A stretch of 64,000 nucleotides of DNA, taken from NCBI GenBank assembly GCA_016165875.1, contig JABBOT010000009.1:17664790-17728789 (forward strand), written 5' to 3'. The notes beneath the pieces are model-generated. The model did not search any database and was not told the DNA's origin. It saw nothing but the letters and a program-made list of their open reading frames with translations. Within the stretch, counting starts at the first letter, position 1. Each line of letters opens with the position of its first letter. Source of the DNA: Acanthopleura granulata (lineage: Eukaryota > Mollusca > Polyplacophora > Chitonida > Chitonidae). Below, in pieces: positions 38,155 through 48,900 of the stretch. Both the position numbers and the translations under genes were made by a program.

Positions 38155-39721
38155 CTAGACAAAGAGAAATTAGAAAGGATGTCATGTCTTCGTAACCCAC
38201 TTTATAATATCGCACTACAAGCAATAGTGCTGAAAATCACAATCCAAACTGTCAACGGAAAAAAAGGAAATGTACAAAGCATAAAACGAAAGGCCTGTCG
38301 CAGTTAGTCTCATTCGACTTCCAGACAAAAGCATCCTTCTTCCTTTCGTATTTGTCAACAAAGTCCTTGATGAATTTCTACAATAGTATGCGTTGGCATA
38401 TGCGCTTCAAAATAGATAATTGTTATGAAAGATACAACTCTCTTAAGAGTAAATCTGGAACAAATTCAATCTGACGAACCTTACTTAATTTGCTCAGCTT
38501 TATATAGGCCTACTGATGTCCACTACGCCCAGTCAGTCTATGTAAGGTAATGTATAACGATACAGGAAATGGCGGATCATTTGAATCTAAAGACGAAAGA
38601 CGAACAAAAGGAAGTGTACTACGCGTGACAAAAATACAGTGGCACGACATGGGCGACTTATTCCAAGACCCACTCTGCTGCGAGAAAAGGAATATTTTTG
38701 TTGTTTATTTACATGTAATATAGAAATTTAATTTAAAAAATGGGTGTACTTACTGCTATTTCATCGATTGACTGAGAAATCGCAACATTTGACCCTGAGT
38801 CAGCTGTAATAAAGCACATCCACGTTCCAAATCACCTGAGTATATAAGGGGGGGGGGAAGGGGGGCAGAGGGAGAGCAGATGTCGACACACGGATAATTA
38901 AAGGTCTGATACCGAGCTATTGTAAGAGTAACATTATATCGGTTTCAGCTAACATTGCTTTTGAAGTTTGTAAAGTTTGGAGATAAAACATATTTCACTC
39001 AAATAATTAATTGACTAAGATAGTACAGTGTAGAAATAATGTGCGGATGGTCGGGGGTTTTCCCTCGGGTTCTGCCCGGTTTCCTCCTATCATAATGCTG
39101 ACCGCCGTCGTATAAGTGAAATATTCTTGAGTGCAACGTAAAACATCAATCAAATCAATAAATAAATATTAATAATATATACGTGAAACATCGCCTTTGG
39201 TACATTTTTTTTGTAAAGATAATTTTTCCTGAGATGTCCAAAAGACAAAACTAATTAAAAATTTATAGCATACCTCCTCAGGCTTGCACGTTAAACTTCT
39301 ACAGGTACTTGACTGATTACAGACCTGTGAACCTCCTAGGTTCTTTATATAGATAAAGGAAGATTTAGATGCACACAGACAAAAAGTAAAATAAAAGCTT
39401 TGACGATAACATGCAAAACTTTTATAGTTAACATGATAAACAAAGAAGTATACATTTAAAAGCATAATCAATTTTGGACAAGTAATATAGCACTAGTTTG
39501 TTCTCACAGACTCTCCCGGGCTCTGCCTTGTTTCCTAGCACCATAGATAATGCTGGCCGCCGTCGTATCAGTGATAGATTCTTGAGCACGGCGTAAAACA
39601 CGTCAGATAAATAAATAAATAAATACTCACAGACAAACATTAGACGATAGAGCATCCATAATCCAGCGTTGATGAAAACCAGGAACAAGCAATTATTCAA
39701 AGTAAATCGCCTCTTTAACAT
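37036..39721 (-). CDS. Carbohydrate sulfotransferase (Sulfotransfer_2 / CHST8-14-like), gene span
   Basis: A Golgi type II membrane sulfotransferase that would move sulfate from PAPS to a glycan. The large 3' exon (37036-38154) carries the whole catalytic domain, and a separate upstream exon (39631-39721) supplies a start codon and signal anchor. The 5'-phosphosulfate loop reads FVPKAGCTFWKRV and the 3'-phosphate motif reads VVREPYSRLFSAW, the arrangement of the HNK-1/chondroitin/dermatan sulfotransferase family. The two exons are not in compatible phase (exon 1 ends one base into a codon; the last exon starts in phase 0), so at least one stem-coding exon is missing between them. Substrate cannot be told from sequence. 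Members of this family are often expanded in lophotrochozoans, so a one-to-one vertebrate name is not justified. Linking the two exons into one gene is an inference from strand, spacing and topology. Confidence 0.75.
38276..38377 (-). CDS. Candidate stem exon of the sulfotransferase
   Basis: A 34-codon stretch bounded by TTGTAG on its 5' side reads KFIKDFVDKYERKKDAF and then an N-glycosylation sequon (NET). It is charged and luminal-looking, and it is in phase 0 with the catalytic exon 121 bp away. The required donor (GTACAT) is poor. It would also not fix the phase mismatch with the signal-anchor exon, so another exon would still be needed. It may be chance coding-like sequence. Confidence 0.25.
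38378..39040. other. Probable sulfotransferase intron
   Basis: No further stem exon could be recognised with confidence. A poly-G run lies at 38849-38866. Confidence 0.4.
39041..39166 (+). mobile_element. SINE-A, 3' fragment
   Basis: GTGCGGATGGTCGGGGGTTT through AATCAAATCAATAAATAAAT. Confidence 0.85.
39510..39625 (+). mobile_element. SINE-A, 3' fragment abutting a donor site
   Basis: CTCTCCCGGGCTCTGCCTTG through AAATAAATAAATAAAT. The tail ends about five bases from the splice donor of the minus-strand signal-anchor exon. Confidence 0.85.
39631..39721 (-). CDS. Probable first coding exon of the sulfotransferase (signal anchor)
   Basis: ATG at 39721-39719, with A at -3, opens a 30-codon reading frame that starts MLKRRFT and is followed by a hydrophobic stretch (NNCLFLVFINAGLWMLY). 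A short basic cytosolic tail plus a single membrane span is the classic N terminus of a Golgi sulfotransferase. The exon ends at a good donor (T|GTGAGT). A SINE tail begins within a few bases of that donor on its intronic side. No other gene on this strand nearby needs such an exon, but the link to the catalytic exon is not proven. Confidence 0.6.
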
Positions 39722-40062
39722 GCTGGCAGAATACGTGACCTAGTTCCCTCTTCTGTCAAAAGTGGGCCTTTGTCCGAAGCATTAATAGTCCAAATTAGCC
39801 ATGCAGTTTTTCACATTATTTTTGGCTTTTCCGTCATTACGGCGTGGAACATTTTAGTTGAGCATTTTGGGTTATAAGAAAAAGGCTTGTCTCGTGAGCT
39901 TTCTGTGCATCTAGACATCAAAGCGTTGGCGCTGGATAAAAACCAGTCCTGTTTCAGGCAGATATCTGTCACAATCTATGGGTTGGAAGAATAGGAAGAA
40001 ATATTATTGAACAAGCGGTAAAATTTCGGGCATGAATTTTATTTTAATGGTTAGGAGGTATA

Positions 40063-40222
40063 ATTTATATATTTATTTAATTGGTATTTCACGCCGTGTT
40101 CAAGAATATTTCACTTATGCGACGGCGGCCAGCATTATGGTGGGAGGAAAGCGAGTAGAGCCCTGGGGAACCCACAACCATCTGCAGGTTGTTGGCAGAC
40201 CTTCCCACATACAATCGGAGAG
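40063..40222 (-). mobile_element. SINE-A, tail-side fragment
   Basis: ATATTTATTTAATTGGTATT through ACATACAATCGGAGAGG. Confidence 0.85.
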
Positions 40223-41084
40223 GTGTTATAGCTTTAGTCATAACTTTCGGTATAGCACCGGTATACTTTCGGTATACTGCTTTCCAGCAGTAGCGATACT
40301 TCAGTTTTACGTACATGTAAAGCTGGTGTCCACATGACCTTCGCTCACTGCCACAATAACGTGCGTGTTCATTTACTTACATCATGGAATTTGCAGAAAG
40401 ATATGAATTACATGAAAAGGACTACGAGACAGAGAGCAAATCCAGAGCATCGACAACAGTCAAAAAACATAATACTATATTAAATTCAATTTAAGATTGT
40501 TTGAGTCCAGGTGCGAATTCTATAAATAAAATACCTCAGGTCCAGTTGTAATGCTTTTCCGCCCAAGCAGATCTGAATATCACAAATCCATCGTCTACGA
40601 CACCGAACAGACTTTCAGTATGGACGAGTGTATATAAACACAAAATACTTCAATCACGTCACGCTCTGTTATACGATGTAAACAACCGCTATAAGAAAAA
40701 AGTGCCGTGCTAGACCGTCAGGGTGTGTGTACTAAAAAGAAGAGCACCTCTAAGGGCTTGTCAAAATATATAATTATGAGGAAAGGTGATTTAATGGTCC
40801 TTGCTGACACCATGGGGTTATATCGCACTTACATTGTTCATAAGTGCATGTAAACGTGTACAGACTGTTGTCTCTAGGCACCGGATTGTGTTCCGTAACA
40901 GCTTGTCCGATAATCGAATGTGGAGTGGTGACAGTCATGTGTAGATATGGATTATTTTGGAGATCAGTTTATGGAGTTTAGCTCTTCAGGCAATTATCGA
41001 TCTAAGCGATAAATGAGGCAAGTCATACTGATATAGGTTTGGAACAGATCTCACAGGCCTAATGTAAGTTAGATCCGAGTTTAA
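40223..41084. other. Spacer upstream of the sulfotransferase
   Basis: The repeated motif ACTTTCGGTATA occurs twice near 40245-40278. No promoter is clearly identified. Confidence 0.4.
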
Positions 41085-41277
41085 TTGAGGATGTGATCCA
41101 GTCGCCTATCACCAGAGTCGTTGTGAGTTCCAAGTGTCGCTCATGCTGGCTTCCTCTCCGGCCGTAAGTGGGAAGGTCAGACAGCAACCTGCGGTTGATC
41201 GTGGATTTCACCATAATGCTGACCGCCGTCGTATAAGTGAAATATTGTTGAGTACGGCGTAAAATACCAATCAAACA
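41085..41277 (+). mobile_element. SINE-A, head-truncated
   Basis: Starts near GAGGATGTGATCCAGTCGCC and ends AAAATACCAATCAAAC. It has lost the 'CCCGGGCTCTGCCCGG' segment. Confidence 0.83.
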
Positions 41278-41425
41278 CCCCTGAATAAAAGCATTTACAT
41301 TGTATGGCATTAAGCAGCATTTTCCTCTTAACTTTGATCCATCTAATGTTTTATTTTGTTGGCGTTTAATCGTGTTATTGATTGTATTAATGGTGAATAA
41401 TTATACCCCCCCCCCATCCCCTAAG

Positions 41426-41466
41426 AATGTGCTCTTACCGCTCACATTGAGCGGTAAGAGCACATT
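41426..41466. repeat. Perfect hairpin, 19-bp arms, 3-bp loop
   Basis: AATGTGCTCTTACCGCTCA, loop CAT, then the exact reverse complement. It follows a poly-C run. The loop is too tight for a canonical microRNA precursor. Confidence 0.9.
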
Positions 41467-41583
41467 GAGTGTGTATTTCGTAATGCAAAGTGTGTTGTAT
41501 GTGATATGGCATTACCAATTATATGCTCCCAGATAATTAGTAATATTTCTTTATATGTCTATAGTACAGTGCATTTCCACTTT

Positions 41584-41925
41584 TACGGGGCGGGCCGTGG
41601 CAGAGTGGTTAAATTGTCCTTCCAATCGGTAATACCATGTGAATTTATATCTAGATCCCCTGCGCTGATCACCATGTCGTGGTGTCCATGATGCCCGGAT
41701 TATGCATGTGAACGTTTGCGTAATAGACCAATCGTCTCACACTCCCCAACATGGTGTACTTAACTGCGCGTCACACTGACTATGGAAAGTTCATCAGTAA
41801 CTTGCCAAATATCGGTGGTTTTCAACGGATTCCTCTATCAGTAAACCTGCGTGACAGCAATCGCATAGGTGAAATTGGTTTTGAGTATATAACATTGAAC
41901 AAAAATCAGATAAGTAAATGAATAT
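41584..41925 (+). mobile_element. SINE-C-like, near full length
   Basis: Head GGGCCGTGGCAGAGTGGTTA. The 3' domain has AACTTGCCAAATATCGGTGG, TTTTCAACGGATTCCTC, and GAAATTGGTTTTGAGTATA. Confidence 0.6.
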
Positions 41926-42212
41926 TTTTTTCCAATGAACGCAAACAAAAACATTACGTCACCGGTGGCCGCTGGTTGATTTGGTCACCGATGCTATCTT
42001 CAAAATATATTCTACAAGAAGTAGGAAAATTACTGACTGACTTGCTTGCGTAGTTTCGAAAGCCATAATAGGCCTTTCTTTCTATTTATGTATATATAAA
42101 TATTGTATCTCCTGCAAATCTTGCAAATATGTGAGAACGTACATGTATAGTCCACGTATACTTGATTATGATTATATACTATTCCTAAAGGCGTGCATTC
42201 CGTATGTAACAT

Positions 42213-42466
42213 GTAGGCTTGGGGTTTTACGTTGCACTCAAAAATTTTACATGACGACGAGGAGTTCTTAGAGTGTATCAACTGGAACATCATGCCGAAG
42301 ACCCCAGACATGACACCCCACCCAATCACATTATACTGACACCGGGCCAACCAGCTCTGTTTCCTTGCTCTAACCTTTCCGTGCTGAGCGCTAATCAAGG
42401 CAACAGCCTGTACTATTTTTAAAGTCTTTGGTAGGACCCGACCCAGGATTGATCCCGATTTCCCAA
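42213..42466 (-). mobile_element. SINE-B, near full length
   Basis: In element orientation it matches the 2.8-kb copy through GTCAGTATAATGTGATTGGG, GGGTGTCATGTCTGGGGTCT and CTAAGAACTCCTCGTCGTCA. The two copies are in opposite orientation. Confidence 0.75.
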
Positions 42467-42750
42467 TGGCTTAAGCAGATTTTGTTTCGGACATGTTTTT
42501 CCTTGAAAATCTATCCAAAACTATAGCCGTTTATTTACAAATCAAAGTTTTCTGGTTTGTGTGTGTGTATGTAGGCATTTACATGTCAAGATCGCACACA
42601 TACATGCATCTGTACAATACAAATGACTAATGTATTAGGACAAATAAACAAAATCAATACAGCAAACGTTTCCTAAATTATTAACAGTTGAATAATAACG
42701 CACCAGCTGAGCTCTTTGATAGTTATCTCCCCTTACAAACCTCTTCACAA

Positions 42751-42776
42751 TCGCGGGAAAAATTGAGAGGGCGGAG
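42751..42776 (+). promoter_or_regulatory. RAD1 core promoter: E2F site and GC box
   Basis: TCGCGGGAAA (42751-42760) is a perfect E2F/DP element on the minus strand (TTTCCCGCGA). A GC box (AGGGCGGAG) follows about 10 bases downstream. Both lie within 85 bases of the RAD1 start codon. S-phase control through E2F is common for DNA replication and checkpoint genes. The sites are seen directly; their use is inferred. Confidence 0.5.
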
Positions 42777-42833
42777 GGATTGTCGTTCGAGTATTGTCGT
42801 GCAATGCCTACCCATGACCCGGACGAGCCAAGA

Positions 42834-42944
42834 ATGTCGCTGTCCACACAGCAGGGGGATGATGACAGCCAGTATCTGGTGATGGCGAAGATAGACAACG
42901 TCAGAAACGTGTCCAATATCCTGAAGGCGATCCATTTCAAAGAT
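42834..42944 (+). CDS. RAD1: RAD1 coding exon 1
   Basis: Codes residues 1-37, from MSLSTQQGDDD to the IHFKD end of the first PCNA-like domain segment. It ends in phase 0 at donor GAT|GTGAGA. The join to exon 2 reproduces the family spacing exactly (HFKD-TATVFAS against HFRE-HATCFAT in human). Confidence 0.93.
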
Positions 42945-45900
42945 GTGAGATACAACAACAACATAACCCTAGGCTAGGCTAATGTTCCTTAATCGGCAAT
43001 CATCGGACGATGAAGGGACTTAAAAACGTCCTAAGCCAATTTTGATGTAAATTTTGGATAGAATATCAACATTTAGTGTTTAATTATAAACGATCTTATA
43101 TTCTTGCATCCAAATAGCAGTTTTAAAAATAAAGTAAGAATTAAAAAAATAATATCACTAACCCCACGTCTCTTTCCGACTTCTTGAACACTAACATTTG
43201 TTAAGTTTCTCAGCTGATACATATACGTGTAATGCTATTGATGTGCATGAATCATACGAGTGCCATCTTAAACATCAGGGTCAGTTGTCTGCTGCTGAAA
43301 AATGCTTCAGCAAAATGAGCCTACCTAAGGCCATTGCTATTGGATTCCTTGTTTTTCGTCATAATATCCTAGAAAACTGGTGCTGAACAGTTTACACATT
43401 TCATTATCATCATTCGACTAGATTTTATTATAGTCTCATATTTTATGACAGTGTCGGGCGAGAATTGGGATAATGAGTTTGGATGAGAGAGGCAAATGAT
43501 GTGTAGGGCCATTGAAATTTGATTCCTCCAAGGTTTCCTGTCAGAACATGTTGGAAAATTGGTGCGAGAGGTAAAACAGTGTTCATTCTTCATTGTGATT
43601 ATTTCATCTATGTTTTATAATAATCTCACCTTTTGTGACAACTTCTAGAAAAAAAATGAAATGACCTAATTCTTCAATTTTTTCAACGACCCGTGAAAGC
43701 AATATTTCAAGATTTTTTTGGAGAACTGTAATATGTAGAGAAGTAATTCTCATAGTGGTATGAAGCTTATACCTTCATACCAAATCATTTTTGACTTCAT
43801 TTTCCTCCCACCATAATGCTGGATGCCGTTGTATGAGTGAAATGTTTTTGAGTTTGGTGTAAAGCACCAATCAAATAAATGGAATAACTGTATGATACAG
43901 TACCCTTTAAAACTGGGTTAATGATCGAAAAGATTGAAGATTTAAAGAAGTGAATCCCGATACAGCAGGTGAAATGACTTGCAGATGGTGACAGGATAAA
44001 GATGTCAAGTTTATTTTGCCTAATAGTGCGGTGACAGAGGAGTGATATTTACCCATTTTATTTGACAGACAGCCACAGTGTTTGCCAGCTCTATGGGGTT
44101 AAAGGTCACAGTTGAAGATGCTAAGTGTGTCCAGGCCAATGCCTTCATCCAAGCAGGAATATTTCATGAGTTTGCCATCAAAGAGGAGCAGGTCACCTTC
44201 AAGATCAACCTGACGGTTTTAATGGTGGATAAATAACACAACTGTTTACATGTTATGTACTTAATAGTTTAAAACCCTGCTAGCAGTTTAATTTAAATGG
44301 TTAATTTACTCTATAGTATCACAGAACTTTATATATCCAAGTACATATATATGTTTAATATAGGGATATAATTTTGAGATCATGAAAGATGTGAACACGT
44401 GGGGCCAAAAATCTGGCTGCTTTTCAGTGCAAAGTTTATTTGATTTTTAATTTAATAATTACAGTATGTTTGATGTTTATGGTCTAAGTAAGCAGTTCAT
44501 AAAAGGCAGACTTAATTAATCCAGCATCATTTAGGTCACCCTGTATTGCAAATTAAGTGTGATACTAATGGCCATATCAAACATTCAGTCGTTGACTTTA
44601 CCTTGTAGTTTCCACAGAGTAATCAGTGCTGTTTCCTATTCCTCTCTCGCTCTCTCCAGGACTGTCTGACGATTTTTGGCGCCAACCCCTCAGCAGGTTC
44701 AACCACCAGCCTGAAGATGTGTTATGCTGGATATGGAAGTCCACTAACATTGCTGTAAGATTTGTGGCGAGTGTTATTGTCTTAGGCTTTAAAACATATT
44801 TGATTAGAATCCCTTGGTTGAGGCCCCTAAGACTTGAACAGAGAGGTGGCGTGTTCCAATCCAGCTCTTGCCATGTCATTTTTGGCTTGTGTCACTTAGG
44901 GTGTTTGTCAGGTACCTGACAGTGACTGCGTAGGTAGGTGGAACAATGATTAGGTGTGTTAGTTTTCACCTGACTGTAGGTGGATTCCTTTGTAACTTTG
45001 GACGGTTTCCTCTTGATTGTGTCAGTTTCAACCTGACAGTGCTTGGTTTCCTCCTGACTGTTCTCAGTTTAAACTCGGTTGCCTGGTTTCCTCATAGGTG
45101 TGCCTGGTTTCCTTTCCTCTGCTAATATATACTGTTAAGCCGCATGTTAAACGGCAACCAGCATCATGTGAAACTGGGCAGAGCCAGGGGGAGTCCCACA
45201 GTCATCCACAGGTTACAGGCAACATCCTGCGCTAATGTGCTAATTCCATTGGCCACGGAGGCTCCTTGGTAGTGATTTACTTGGTTCCAAAGATAAGTTG
45301 GCCATATTCCAATCTTGTGGAAGCCTCTGGCTTTGCAGAATATTTGTGCGAAAACATTATTGTCAGTTGCCAGTTCTTGTACTTGGAATGAGATGGGGTG
45401 GTTTTCTTGTCTTCCACATGAACCAGATTCCCACCACCAGGGGTTTACTGCATGAGGTGTCATTGGGAACAGTAAAATTGTATTGTTTCTGACGTCTTAC
45501 AGTTTAGAGGAGGAAGGCGTACTCACAGACTGCAGCATCAAGACCCTGGAACCAGACGAGGTGCTGGATTTCAACTTCTGTAGCACAAATGTCATCAATA
45601 AAATTATAATGAAGGTGAGAAAGGATTATGTATGCGACAACGGGGTGGAGTTTGTTCATGCGTTGATGTCTTGATAATTACTTACAGTAAATTACCTAAA
45701 ATCTTACCACCCAAAAATGCATTTTCCAGAGGAAAATTAGTATCTTAAAACATGTAGTGTGTTTATTTTGGTGCTCAGACTTACATCTTACCACTAGGGT
45801 ATCATGTCACGTTTGTAACAAATCTCAGGTCACCATTCCCAGATCAACAAAACTGTCCGAATCAGACAAAATGTGCAGTTTAGTTGTGGGCCAAATTTTA

Positions 45901-48900
45901 CATGTAGGTCATTGACTGAATACACTGTACATACAAAAACAGACACAGCTTGATTTCCAGAAACATTACGCGTATAGTTGTGATATTATGAAGCTGAAAA
46001 ATTTTGTGCTGCGCAAAATTTTGTAGATTCACTTTGTACCCTAATTCTTCTAATTATTGGGACATATAGTAGTCTCGCTAAAAGCAAAATATTATTTATA
46101 ATAATATATATTAATATTTCTGTCCCAGTTCTTTTGAAAAAGTAAAGTTACATGTGCATTAGTTATAAAGTGGACTAACCAAGGGAAAAATATAAACTTT
46201 TTATCCCTCTTACAATTACATGTATCTTAGCTAAAAAGGGTAGATCAGGTGTGTCAAAAAAAAGGGGAATAATGGGTAGATGCATTTTTTATTGGAAGTC
46301 CTCAAATTCTCCTCATTTGAAGCTCCAAGTTTCAGTGGAATTTTTTGCATTTCTAATCAGCTTACTCAAAAAGTTCACTGTAGAATTTTATATACATATC
46401 ACAAGATTTAGCCAGTCTAGATAAAATTATTTTCTTCCAATGTGTCCAAAGTTGAAATGTGTAGCAGTAGAAAAAGTTGAAGAATTATGTCTTTGCAATT
46501 AGAGTGTCAGAATGAATCTGAAAAAATGAATGTTTTCTCGTGTGGTTTCCAGTCGGAGTGCCTGAAGGAAGCCTTCAGTGAGCTGGATATGACCAGTGAT
46601 GTGTTAGAGATCATCATGTCTCCTGATCATCCCTACTTCAGGCTCTCCACCTTTGGGTACGCAGGAAGTGCTTATGTAAGGATCAATTGTTCTTTGGTTG
46701 GTTTGTGTATTTCATTACTGTTTCACATTCGCGTTGTCACATACGAAAGTATGGTTGTCTGAACTGAAGCAAGTAGACTGCCTTGTTTTACCTTTTTTAG
46801 CAGCCTCTTTTAGAGACATGAATAGACTGAAAGAAACTAGTGCTTGATGAGAAACTAGTGATTGATGAAAATCTAGCGCTTGATGAAAAACTAGTGCTTG
46901 ATGAAAAACTAGTGCTTGATGAAAAACTAGTGCTTGATGAAAATCTAGTGCTTGATGAAAAACTAGTGCTTGATGAAAATCTATTGCTTGATGAAAAACT
47001 AGCGCTTGATGAAAAACTAATGCTTGATGAAAAACAAGTACTTGATCATAAAGAATTTTGCCATTATATTATTTAAAGGTAACATTTGGTTTGGTGCTTC
47101 CCAATGATGAGATCCAGTTAGAAAGTTGTGTCATAACTTAAAAATCAATTTTTATTTTTATTGAGTATGTGATAAATAATATTCCTTAAAGCCTGCACAG
47201 TTTATTTATGTTCCCATCCTGGTTGTTTTCAGTCAGACTTCTCCAAAGATTCGGACATGGTGGAATCTTTCCAGTGTGATCAGCTCCAGACAAACAGGTA
47301 ACACTGTACAGAAAAACAGGTAACACTCCATAAGCAAACAGGTAACACTCTACAGACAAATAGGTAAACACTCTACAGACAAACAAGTAACGTTGTACAA
47401 GCAGGTAACATTGTACAAACAGGTAACATTGTACAAACAGGTAACATACAAACAAATAGGTAAACACTGTAAAGACAAACAGGTAGCATTCTACAGACAA
47501 AGAGGTAACACTGTATGAATAGGTAACATTGTACAGTCAAACAGGTAACACTACAGACAAAGAGGTAAACGCTCTACAGACAAACAGGTAACACTGTACA
47601 GACAAACACTGTACAGAAAAACAGGTAAGCACTATATATACTAACACTGTACAGAAAAACAGGTAAACACTCTATGGACAAACAGGTAAACTTTTTATAG
47701 ATAAACAAGTAACAGACTTGTACAGACTGTCAGACGTTGAGCAGGGGTAGGGTCTATAGATTAGAGTGGTCTACGGGCTCACAGATTCCCTTCTCTGAGG
47801 CGATTCTGTACCGTTTGAGCAGAAATCCGGTTCGTTTGGAACCCGAATGTTTCATTAGCTTTGGCAGTGGCTGGCCTGAAACAGTGGAGGAGGTGGAGGA
47901 GGGGAATATGGCGGTCTAGGTTGGGGGTCATTACACGTGGTCAGCGAGCATGCGAGGGTTGAGTTGTCATGAAGAACTCTTCATGACGTCTTCTGAGATG
48001 ACTAAACGTTGACACATTAACGTTCAGGGCTCTGCTGACAGCTCTAAGGGCCATGTTAGCGTCAAGCATGCCGATGGGCGCTCATGTTGGTTTTGTGGCA
48101 TCTGTGGCATCATGCCTTTTGACAGAACTTGTACTGTACAGGTTACCCTTTGTACACCTGAGGGTAAGGAAGACCTTACAGATCACTGAAAACTACAGCC
48201 ACACCTGTCTGACGTGTCAAAGTGGTGAATAGGCTTGAAATTGACAACAGTTTGGTTTTGGAGACTGGAATGTACACAAATGTAGAGAATTTGCTCTTGG
48301 CCATCCCTCAGAACTATATTGAGAAAATCACAGCATTATCTTGTGAAATATTGCAAAGTCAGAAGTGTTGCATTTATGTTTTTGTTCAGATTTTATGGTC
48401 GAGGGTTTACCTGGGTGCTCTGGTTTCTTCTGCCCATAAAAACTTCCTGCCATCATCTGTAAATTGAAAACTTCTTTAGCACACGTTGCTCTAACAGTAC
48501 ACCAATCTCTTTCAGATACAAACTGTCGTTGTTGAAGCCGTCCGTCAAAGCCCTAGGCTTATCCTCTCGGATATCTATCCGCACGGACAACCGAGGCTTT
48601 CTCTCCCTACAGTACATGATCAAGGCTGAGGATGGCCAGGTGTGCTTCGTGGAGTATTATGTAAGTTGGATCCCAGACGTTTTATTCATCAGCTCTTATT
48701 TTGCTTATCGGTCCTTTGGATCAGTGCGTCAGAAGCCCTGTGTGTCCATGCTAAGGGCGGGTCATTTCCTTGATGGTGTCTTTCAATCACTGGGGCACAC
48801 ATGGTGGTGGCATTATCTTAGATAGTCTTAGACTCAGCGGAACTCAGTCCAACTGTTGCATTGTTGCAAGCTGTACTCTGTCCATTACACGTATCCCATT

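Noticed and set aside
46840..47076. 78-codon acidic repeat protein
   Set aside because: It lies inside RAD1 intron 5 and is an 18-bp tandem array. There is no promoter or splice support.
47186..47500. 104-codon minus-strand frame rich in CYLFV
   Set aside because: It is the antisense of RAD1 exon 6 and its donor array.
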